Shown here: positions 7,649-14,347 of the stretch, in pieces
Position numbering within the stretch: the first letter of the stretch is position 1
How the letters are laid out: each line of letters opens with the position of its first letter
Source of the DNA: an uncultured Clostridia bacterium
Lineage (GTDB): Bacteria; Bacillota; Clostridia; Oscillospirales; CAG-272
Length of the DNA stretch: 31,904 nucleotides
NCBI GenBank assembly: GCA_947624945.1
Contig: CANQMJ010000005.1
Location: forward strand, 1-31,904
Direction of reading: 5' to 3'
Program-made: the position numbers and the translations under genes
Notes under the pieces: generated by a model
Seen by the model: the letters and a program-made list of their open reading frames with translations, nothing else
Databases searched by the model: none
Told to the model about the DNA's origin: nothing

Positions 7649-9154
7649 ATGGGAGTCGAATTTATTTATCCCGAATTTGAGGTAGTGCGCAACTCCTCGC
7701 GCTGCATCGCGTGCCGCGTATGCGAGCGCCAGTGCGCGAACGAGGTCCACTCCTACGACCCCGACGAGCGCGTCATGCTCTCCGACGAGTCAAAGTGCGT
7801 GAACTGCCAGCGCTGCGTCTCGCTCTGCCCGACGCGCGCGCTCAAGATAGTCAAATCCGACTGCACGTTCCGCGAGAACGCGAACTGGCAGTCCGATACG
7901 ATAAAGGAGATATACAAGCAGGCAAACAGCGGCGGCGTCCTGCTTTCGTCGATGGGCAACCCGAAGATGCTGCCCGTGTACTGGGACAAGATACTCATAA
8001 ACGCGTCTCAGGTCACCAACCCCTCGATAGACCCGCTCCGCGAGCCGATGGAGACGCGCGTATTCCTCGGCAAAAAGCCGCGCAGCATCGAGCGCGACGA
8101 GGGCGGAAAGATAAAGAACAATCTCACCCCGCAGCTCGAGCTGTCTATGCCCGTCATGTTCTCCGCGATGAGCTACGGCTCAATATCGTATAACGCCCAC
8201 AAGAGCCTTGCCGAAGCCGCGACGCGTCTCGGCATATGCTATAATACCGGAGAGGGCGGACTGCACGAGGACTTCTACGTCTACGGTCCGAACACGATAG
8301 TTCAGGTCGCGTCGGGACGCTTCGGCGTGTTCGCCGACTACCTCGACGCGGGAGCCGCGATCGAGATAAAAATGGGACAAGGCGCGAAGCCCGGCATCGG
8401 CGGTCACCTGCCCGGCAAAAAGATCGTCGGCGACGTGTCGCGCACGAGAATGATACCCGAGGGCAGCGACGCCATATCGCCCGCCCCGCATCACGACATT
8501 TATTCGATAGAGGATCTGCGCCAGCTCGTCTACTCTCTCAAAGAGGCGACGCAGTATAAAAAGCCCGTTATAGTCAAGGTCGCCGCCGTCCACAACATAG
8601 CGGCGATAGCGTCCGGCATCGCGCGTTCGGGCGCGGACATAATCGCCATCGACGGCTTCCGCGGCGGCACGGGCGCGGCGCCGACGCGCATACGCGACAA
8701 CGTCGGCATACCGATAGAGCTTGCGCTCGCCGCCTGTGACAGACGGCTGCGCGAGGAGGGCATACGAAACGACGTCTCGCTCGTCGTCGGCGGCAGCATA
8801 CGCTCCGCATCGGACGTGATAAAGGCGGTCGCGCTCGGCGCGGACGCTTGCTACGTCGCGACGGCGGCGCTTCTCGCGCTCGGCTGCCACCTCTGCCGCA
8901 CATGCCACACCGGCAACTGCAACTGGGGCATCGCAACGCAGCGTCCCGAGCTCGTCAAGCGCCTGAATCCCGAGACGGGCGCCGAAAGGCTCTATAACCT
9001 CATGACCGCATGGCGTCACGAGATAAAGGAGCTGATGGGCGGCATGGGCATCAACTCGATAGAGGCGCTGCGCGGCAACAGACTTATGCTCCGCGGCGTA
9101 AATATGACTGAAAAGGAGCTGGAGATTCTCGGCATCTCCCACGCGGGCGAATGA
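7649..9154 (+). CDS. Glutamate synthase, FMN/Fe-S synthase subunit with N-terminal ferredoxin domain
   Basis: A 501-residue protein. The N-terminus carries two 4Fe-4S sites (Cys19, 22, 25, 29 and Cys50, 53, 56, 60). The rest is the FMN-binding glutamate synthase central domain with MSYGSIS, NTGEGGL and the GTGAAPTRIRD phosphate-binding region. Cys413, Cys419 and Cys424 have the spacing expected for the 3Fe-4S cluster ligands. It catalyses reductive transfer of ammonia to 2-oxoglutarate. The added ferredoxin module resembles archaeal-type glutamate synthase and suggests that electrons arrive through Fe-S clusters. AAGGA lies just upstream of the ATG. The stop overlaps the next start by four bases (ATGA), pointing to translational coupling. 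Confidence 0.92.
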   Translation: MGVEFIYPEFEVVRNSSRCIACRVCERQCANEVHSYDPDERVMLSDESKCVNCQRCVSLCPTRALKIVKSDCTFRENANWQSDTIKEIYKQANSGGVLLSSMGNPKMLPVYWDKILINASQVTNPSIDPLREPMETRVFLGKKPRSIERDEGGKIKNNLTPQLELSMPVMFSAMSYGSISYNAHKSLAEAATRLGICYNTGEGGLHEDFYVYGPNTIVQVASGRFGVFADYLDAGAAIEIKMGQGAKPGIGGHLPGKKIVGDVSRTRMIPEGSDAISPAPHHDIYSIEDLRQLVYSLKEATQYKKPVIVKVAAVHNIAAIASGIARSGADIIAIDGFRGGTGAAPTRIRDNVGIPIELALAACDRRLREEGIRNDVSLVVGGSIRSASDVIKAVALGADACYVATAALLALGCHLCRTCHTGNCNWGIATQRPELVKRLNPETGAERLYNLMTAWRHEIKELMGGMGINSIEALRGNRLMLRGVNMTEKELEILGISHAGE

Positions 9155-9606
9155 AACGTGTCGTAGTAAATGAAAAATGGTGCCTCGGGTGCCACCTTTG
9201 CGAATACAACTGCGCGTTCTCGAACTCAGGCATGAAGGATATGGTCAAGGCGCTCAAGGGCCGCGACATATTCCCCCGCATACGCGTCGAGGACGGCGGC
9301 GACATCACGTTCGCCGTATCGTGCCGCCACTGCAAGGACGCGATATGCGTGAAAAGCTGCATCTCGGGCGCGCTCTCGAAGAAGGACGGCGTCGTGACGA
9401 TAGACAAGTCTAAGTGCGTCGGATGCTACACATGCATACTCGTATGCCCTTACGGCGCGATAACCAACGACGGCGAGGGCGCCGTGCAGAAATGCGAGCT
9501 CTGTCTGTCGACGACGGCGGGGACGCCGGCGTGCGTCGCGGGCTGCCCGAACAGGGCGCTGACGCTCGACGACGACGATATCGAGACTGCCGACGCGAGG
9601 GGGTGA
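9151..9606 (+). CDS. 4Fe-4S ferredoxin-type electron-transfer protein
   Basis: 151 residues with about four cysteine clusters (WCLGCHLCEYNC, CRHCKDAICVKSC, KCVGCYTCILVCP, KCELC with GTPACVAGCP), like the HycB/DmsB iron-sulphur family. It probably passes electrons between the flavoprotein encoded next (9615) and the synthase subunit. It overlaps the synthase gene by four bases and ends eight bases before the oxidoreductase start. A hydrophobic segment is lacking, so it should be cytoplasmic. Confidence 0.87.
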   Translation: MKRVVVNEKWCLGCHLCEYNCAFSNSGMKDMVKALKGRDIFPRIRVEDGGDITFAVSCRHCKDAICVKSCISGALSKKDGVVTIDKSKCVGCYTCILVCPYGAITNDGEGAVQKCELCLSTTAGTPACVAGCPNRALTLDDDDIETADARG

Positions 9607-9614
9607 CGCATAAC

Positions 9615-10886
9615 ATGGAAAACAAAAAGCATTACGTCATAATCGGCGGCGGCATCGCGGCCGTTTCGTGTGCCGAGGGCATACGCTCGGTCGACAAAGA
9701 CGGATTTATAACGCTCGTCTGCGGCGAACCGCGTCCCGCATACTGCCGTCCGCTCATATCGTACTATCTCGAGGGCAAAAGCGAACTTGAGCGCATGAAG
9801 TACCGCCCCGATACGTTCTACGACGAAAACGGCATCGACGTCGTGTTCGACACCGCGTCGTCGATAGACACCGACACATGCGAGGTCGTGCTCTCGTCCG
9901 GCGACAGAATAGCGTACGACGAGGTATGCGTAGCTACGGGCTCGTCGCCGTTCGTGCCGCCGATGGAGGGACTCGAAACGGTGGAAAAGCGGTTCGGCTT
10001 CATGACCGTCGACGACGCGCTCGCGCTCGAATCGGCAATAGACGAAAACTGCCGCGTCCTCATCGTCGGCGCGGGACTCATAGGGCTGAAATGCGCGGAG
10101 GGCATATGCGAGCGCGTCGGCTCGGTCACGGTCTGCGACCTTGCGCCGCGCGTTCTGTCGAGCATACTCGACGACAGCGCCGCAAAGCTTATAGAGGATA
10201 AGCTCACGGAGCATGGAATAAAATTCCTTCTCGGCGACACCGTCGCTCGGTTCGAGCCTAACACCGCGCATATGAAAAGCGGCGAAAACGTCGACTTCGA
10301 CGTTCTCGTTCTCGCCGTCGGCGTGCGCGCAAACGTATCGCTCGTGCGCGACATCGGCGGAAACGTCGGTCGCGGCATCATCGTCGACAACACGATGCGC
10401 ACGACGGTGCCGCACATATACGCCGCCGGCGACTGCGTGCAGATGGCGGACGTGAACGGCGTCGAGCGCGTCATGGCGATACTGCCGAACGCCGCGCTCG
10501 GCGGAAAATGCGCCGGCGTCAACATGGCTGGCGGCGAGTCCGTGTTCGACACGGCGGCTCCGATGAACGCGATAGGCTTTTTCGGCCGCCACGCGCTGAC
10601 GGCGGGAAGCTATGAAGGCGACGTCCGCGAGGACTCCGGCGACGGTTGGCTGCGCCGCTTCTACATAAAGGACGGATATCTCTGCGGCTTCATGCTCATC
10701 GGCGACGAGAACGCGGGCTCCGCGATAGGCTCGCACGCCTACGACCGCGCGGGCATATACACGTCCCTGATTCGCAATCATATCCCGCTCGACACCGTCG
10801 ACGCGGAGGCGCTTCTGCGTCTGCCGTCGGTCACGTCGATGACGCCCGAGTACCGCCGCACAAAGATGGCGGCATGGAAGAATTGA
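9615..10886 (+). CDS. FAD-dependent NAD(P)H oxidoreductase of the glutamate synthase operon
   Basis: A 423-residue pyridine nucleotide-disulphide oxidoreductase-type flavoprotein. The N-terminal FAD Rossmann motif is IIGGGIAAVSCAEG, the central NAD(P) motif is VLIVGAGLIGLKCAEG and the second FAD motif is IYAAGDCV. The C-terminal part (RRFYIKDGYLCGFMLIGD) resembles NADH-rubredoxin/nitrite reductase type enzymes. No redox-active CxxxxC disulphide is seen. It probably takes electrons from NAD(P)H into the ferredoxin chain, replacing the usual GltD. The start is the ATG with GAGGGGGTGA upstream that encodes MENKKHYVII; an open frame further upstream lacks a credible start. Confidence 0.85.
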   Translation: MENKKHYVIIGGGIAAVSCAEGIRSVDKDGFITLVCGEPRPAYCRPLISYYLEGKSELERMKYRPDTFYDENGIDVVFDTASSIDTDTCEVVLSSGDRIAYDEVCVATGSSPFVPPMEGLETVEKRFGFMTVDDALALESAIDENCRVLIVGAGLIGLKCAEGICERVGSVTVCDLAPRVLSSILDDSAAKLIEDKLTEHGIKFLLGDTVARFEPNTAHMKSGENVDFDVLVLAVGVRANVSLVRDIGGNVGRGIIVDNTMRTTVPHIYAAGDCVQMADVNGVERVMAILPNAALGGKCAGVNMAGGESVFDTAAPMNAIGFFGRHALTAGSYEGDVREDSGDGWLRRFYIKDGYLCGFMLIGDENAGSAIGSHAYDRAGIYTSLIRNHIPLDTVDAEALLRLPSVTSMTPEYRRTKMAAWKN

Positions 10887-10897
10887 GGTGAGCACAA

Positions 10898-11647
10898 GTG
10901 GCAACTGAACTTTACAGTCCGGGCGCGGTGCGTATAAACGCGTCCAAATTCGACCACAAAACGCTGAATGAAAAAATACGCGCCGTCGGCGGCGACTGCA
11001 CTATAACTGGCTGTCTCGGCGAGCGCTTCATCGCCGCGGGCATGTCGGAGGGTCACATCGACATCGAGGGCACGCCGGGCAACGCGCTCGGCGCGTACCT
11101 GAACGGCGCGGCGATAACGGTACACGGCAACGCGCAGGACGCCGTCGGCGACACGATGAACGACGGCGAGATAATCATACACGGCAGCATCGGTGACGCA
11201 GCCGGCTACGCGATGAGAGGCGGCCGCATATACGTGCGCGGCGACGCCGGATACCGCGCGGGCATACACATGAAGGAATATAAAGAGAAGCGTCCCGTCA
11301 TGGTCATCGGCGGCAAGTGCGGCAGCTTCCTCGGCGAATATCAGGCGGGCGGCATCATAATCGTGCTCGGACTCACCGACGACAGCCGCAGGATAGTATC
11401 CAACTTTCCCGGCACGGGCATGCACGGCGGCGTGATGTACCTGCGCTCCGACTGTGACGGCGTGCGTTTTCCCAAAAACGTGACTGCGCGCCTCGCCACC
11501 GACGAGGACATGGTCGAGGTCGAGTCCGTAATCGCCGACTACTGCGAGCGTTTCGACCTCGACGTCGACGAGATACTCGACGCGCCGTTTACAAAGGTCG
11601 CGCCCGACAGCAAAAACCCGTATAAGCAAATGTACGTGGCGAATTGA
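10898..11647 (+). CDS. Glutamate synthase, GXGXG (C-terminal) subunit
   Basis: 249 residues matching the right-handed beta-helix GXGXG domain at the C-terminus of full-length GltB, with repeated GXXXG turns (GTPGNALGAYLNG, GNAQDAVGDTMNDG, GSIGDAAGYAMRGG). In intact glutamate synthase this domain is structural and lines the ammonia tunnel. It starts with GTG preceded by GAGGTGA, eleven bases after the oxidoreductase stop. It completes a GltB that is split into three genes and interrupted by two redox partners. A long hairpin follows at 11669. Confidence 0.9.
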   Translation: MATELYSPGAVRINASKFDHKTLNEKIRAVGGDCTITGCLGERFIAAGMSEGHIDIEGTPGNALGAYLNGAAITVHGNAQDAVGDTMNDGEIIIHGSIGDAAGYAMRGGRIYVRGDAGYRAGIHMKEYKEKRPVMVIGGKCGSFLGEYQAGGIIIVLGLTDDSRRIVSNFPGTGMHGGVMYLRSDCDGVRFPKNVTARLATDEDMVEVESVIADYCERFDLDVDEILDAPFTKVAPDSKNPYKQMYVAN

Positions 11648-11668
11648 TGATTATAATTTTATATTTCT

Positions 11669-11756
11669 CGGGGGGAGAGGAAAACTTTTTGCAAAAAGTT
11701 TTCCTCTCCCCCCGAACCCCTCTTTCTTTTCAAAAATTTTTATTGACTTTTTTCTT
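11669..11756. terminator. Long perfect hairpin with AT-rich tail at the end of the glutamate synthase operon
   Basis: Arms of 22 bases (11669-11690 and 11693-11714, CGGGGGGAGAGG with AAAACTTTTT and complement) are followed by ACCCCTCTTTC, CAAAAATTTTTATTGAC and a T-rich stretch up to about 11756. It is the clearest member of the dispersed hairpin family and nearly identical to 660-740. It sits between two convergent transcription units and may terminate both. Confidence 0.8.
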
Positions 11757-11946
11757 TTTAACAATTTCCGTGCCGGAGGCTTCGCAGCCTCACCTATGCG
11801 TACCGCGCTCATGCGCTGTTCGGCGCTGCCAGCGTCAAACGCAGACACGACGCTTTGACGGCGCAATCGCCCCGTCGCGAGGGAGCTGTTCGCAGACTCC
11901 CCCGCCGAGTCTACGCACACAGTAACTCACCTCATCGCCTTTATCT
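11669..11946 (-). ncRNA. Candidate non-coding transcript downstream of repeat copy 2
   Basis: The copy 2 promoter would start transcription near 11946 towards the glutamate synthase operon. The sequence up to the hairpin (about 280 bases) has no credible gene and shares ordered blocks with 269-575: GGCGGGGG, TCTGCGAAC, AGCTCCCTCGCG, ATAGGTGA, GCTGCGAAGCCT and AAAAGTCAATAAAA. Internally, GTCAAA and TTTGAC can pair, and GAGGCT-GCGA-AGCCTC forms a hairpin with a GNRA-type loop. Transcription is inferred. Confidence 0.35.
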
Positions 11947-11952
11947 ACCTAT

Positions 11953-11981
11953 ATTATACCACAAAATTTGCGATTTGTCAA
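11953..11981 (-). promoter_or_regulatory. Consensus sigma-A promoter in repeat copy 2
   Basis: On the minus strand TTGACA (11976-11981) and TATAAT (11953-11958) are 17 bases apart. This is the third occurrence of the same perfect boxes at the same end of this repeat. Confidence 0.85.
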
Positions 11982-12232
11982 GTACTTTTTCACAAATTTA
12001 TGTATTTTCACTTCACACATAATCGTTAAACCGTACCCTTCACCGGTTTCTCCCACACTTTCCGCGTAAGCGGAAACGTGTCGTAGCTCCGAACGTAGTG
12101 AGGAGATACTGCTCACACGCGGTTCATCGTGTTGCCTGCCTCCACCGGCAGCTACCTTTTACTACCTGACGTGGTGACGTCTTTCACACCTACAAATTGG
12201 TTTTTGACAAGGGGGACTTTCTCGCAAGAAAG
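11953..12232 (-). repeat. Promoter-bearing dispersed repeat, copy 2 (inverted, truncated)
   Basis: In reverse orientation it carries the blocks of copies 1 and 3: GACGTGGTGACGTCTTTCAC, CCACCGGCAGCTACC, GGTTTTTGACAAGGGGGAC and the promoter. A REP-like palindrome (12054-12083) is present here and absent from the matching part of the other two copies. The left palindrome of the element is cut: similarity stops at about 12232, before the right arm, so that end is broken or was replaced. Confidence 0.8.
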
Positions 12233-12541
12233 AGACAGTGCGGGATGAGGACTTTTTCTTATGAAGAAAAAGTCCTCCCCCGAACCCCCTCTCCAAAAGA
12301 ACACCGCGTCATAGCTGTGTGCGAACAGCTTCGCGCGGTGTTATATTTTTGCGAACAAACCGCGGTCAAAACGTCGTGCCTGCGTTTGACGATGGACGCG
12401 CCGTCATCGCACGAGCGTGGTGCGCAGCAGTTCGTCGCTGACGCGCCGACCTGATAACGTCTTCTCGTTGCACTCGAAGCCGTCTTACACTTTTCGCTTC
12501 GCGAAAATGTGTGGTGAAAACTCTGCGCCGCACGACATAAC
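12233..12541. repeat. Mosaic repeat island before the hydrogenase operon 3' end
   Basis: No gene is supported here. A hairpin (AGGACTTTTTCTT, ATG, AAGAAAAAGTCCT at about 12250-12278) is followed by CCCCCGAACCCCCTCTCC, a tail-less member of the gene-end hairpin family. At 12364-12389 GTCAAA and TTTGAC flank a block also found at 11850 and 28520. Bases 12421-12453 are identical to 341-373 and to the reverse of 28442-28474. A REP-like palindrome is at 12485-12514. Confidence 0.7.
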
Positions 12542-12569
12542 AAAGGGAGAGGATGTCTCCTCTCCCTTT
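12542..12569 (-). terminator. Hairpin at the end of the hydrogenase operon
   Basis: Perfect 12-base arms (AAAGGGAGAGGA at 12542-12553, complement at 12558-12569) with a four-base loop, 16 bases after the hndD stop. The arm ends in TTT on the minus strand but the T-tract is short. Confidence 0.7.
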
Positions 12570-12585
12570 ATATCTGCTATAGGTT

Positions 12586-14331
12586 TTATCTCGTGTACTT
12601 TACTCTCGCAACATAGTGCGTATGGAGCAGCTCGTGAGCCTTATGACCGCCGACCTCGCCGAGATAGTTGTCGTAGAGAGCCTTGATCTCCTCGTTCTCA
12701 TGCGACTTTCTCTTCGGTTTACCCTCGTCCTCGGCGTAGAGTCCCTTCGCTCTCTCCACCTTCGGGTTCACGTACTGGAGATCCTTCGAGCATACGATAG
12801 GCGTACCGCCGCCGGTCACGCAACCGCCCGGGCAGCCCATGATCTCGATGAACGTGTACTCCTTCTCGCCGCGCTTTACAGCTTCGAGAAGCTCGGACGC
12901 GTTGCCCGTACCGTGTGCGACCGCGACCGTGATCTTCTTGCCGTCAAGGTCGATCTCGGCTTCCTTGATGCCCTCGATGCCGCGGACTTCGTGGAAGTTC
13001 ACATCTGCGAGCTCCTTGCCCGTCACCTTTTCGTAAACGGTGCGGAGCGCAGCCTCCATGACGCCGCCCGTAGCTCCGAATATGACGCCCGCGCCCGTCG
13101 ACTCGCCGCAGAGCTTGTCGAAGTCGCCGTCCGGCAGACGTGCGAAGTCGATGCCGGCGGACTTTATCATTCTCGCGAGCTCGCGGACCGTGATGACAGC
13201 GTCAACGTCGGCAAGACCGCCGTTCGACAGCTCCTCGCGCTTTGCCTCGAACTTCTTCGCCGTGCACGGCATTACGGATACTACGTATATCTTCGCGGGA
13301 TCTATGCCTTCCTTCTCTGCGAAGTAGGACTTGATGACCGCGCCCGCCATCTCGTGCGGGGACTTGCAGGACGACAGATTCGGTATGAACTCGGGATAGA
13401 ACGTCTCGCAGTACTTGACCCAGCCGGGCGAGCAGGACGTTATCATCGGGAGCGTGCCGCCGTTCGAGATGCGCTCGATCAGCTCGTTGCCCTCTTCCAT
13501 TATCGTGAGGTCAGCGCCGAAATCGGTGTCGAACACCTTGTCAAAGCCCATTCTGTGGAGCGCCGTAGCGAGCTTGCCCGTTGCGACCGTGCCCATCGGC
13601 AGACCGAATTCTTCGCCTATCGTGACTCTGACTGCCGGTGCGGGCTGTACGACCACGTACTTGTCGGGATCGTGGAGAGCCGCCCATACGTCGGAGATGC
13701 TTTCCTTCTCGTGGAGAGCGCCGACCGGGCATGCGAGTATGCACTGTCCGCAGTTGACGCACGGAGAATCTACGAGCGAGCGGCCGAATATCGAGCCGAC
13801 CGTCGTGTTGATGCCGCGCTTGGAGACGCCGATCGCGCCTATCTTCTGTATCTTCGTGCACGTCGCGATGCAGCGGCGGCAGGAGATGCACTTACTGTTG
13901 TCGCGGACGATCGAGGGCGACATTTCGTCTATCGTCGTCTCGGACATTTCGCCGTCGTACGGATAGTCGTCGACGCCGTACTCGCGGCAGAGCGCCTGTA
14001 ATTCGCAGTTAGCGGAGCGCACGCAGGACGTGCATTCGCGGTTGTGATTTGAAAGGAGCAGTTCGAGTATGGTCTTTCTCGACTTGCGGATCTTCTCAGT
14101 GTTCGTCTTGACTACCATGCCCTCGCTTACGGGGGACACGCACGCCGCCTGGAGCGCGCGTCCGCCCACGACCTCGACGAGGCACATGCGGCAGGCGCCT
14201 ATCTGCTGGACGTCCTTGAGGTAGCAAAGCGTCGGGATATTGATGTTAGCTTCCCGTGCCGCTTCGAGTATAGTATAATCGGCGGGAACGGTGACCTGTA
14301 TGCCGTCGATCGTAAGTGTTACGTTGTTCAC
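12586..14331 (-). CDS. hndD: [FeFe] hydrogenase catalytic subunit, NAD(P)H-linked (HndD type)
   Basis: 581 residues, collinear with Clostridium pasteurianum CpI. In order: an N-terminal 2Fe-2S domain (Cys36, 47, 50, 64), a His/Cys 4Fe-4S site (His96, Cys100, 103, 109), two 4Fe-4S sites (Cys148, 151, 154, 158 and Cys191, 194, 197, 201), then the H-cluster domain. H-cluster motifs are TSCSPGW (298-304), MPCTAKKFE (354-362) and EIMGCPGGCVTGGG (496-509). L1 has Ser in place of the second Cys of the usual TSCCP. It makes or uses H2 with electrons from the HndA-HndC diaphorase, probably by bifurcation with ferredoxin. GTG start with GGAGGT six bases upstream. No HydE, HydF or HydG maturase is in the window. 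Confidence 0.93.
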   Translation of the reverse strand: MNNVTLTIDGIQVTVPADYTILEAAREANINIPTLCYLKDVQQIGACRMCLVEVVGGRALQAACVSPVSEGMVVKTNTEKIRKSRKTILELLLSNHNRECTSCVRSANCELQALCREYGVDDYPYDGEMSETTIDEMSPSIVRDNSKCISCRRCIATCTKIQKIGAIGVSKRGINTTVGSIFGRSLVDSPCVNCGQCILACPVGALHEKESISDVWAALHDPDKYVVVQPAPAVRVTIGEEFGLPMGTVATGKLATALHRMGFDKVFDTDFGADLTIMEEGNELIERISNGGTLPMITSCSPGWVKYCETFYPEFIPNLSSCKSPHEMAGAVIKSYFAEKEGIDPAKIYVVSVMPCTAKKFEAKREELSNGGLADVDAVITVRELARMIKSAGIDFARLPDGDFDKLCGESTGAGVIFGATGGVMEAALRTVYEKVTGKELADVNFHEVRGIEGIKEAEIDLDGKKITVAVAHGTGNASELLEAVKRGEKEYTFIEIMGCPGGCVTGGGTPIVCSKDLQYVNPKVERAKGLYAEDEGKPKRKSHENEEIKALYDNYLGEVGGHKAHELLHTHYVARVKYTR

Positions 14332-14347
14332 TTTCTTACCTCCACAA

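Noticed and set aside
11648..12541. Open frames of 80-95 codons in the island between the glutamate synthase and hydrogenase operons
   Set aside because: They cross hairpins and repeats, are not conserved between islands, and have no ribosome-binding sites.
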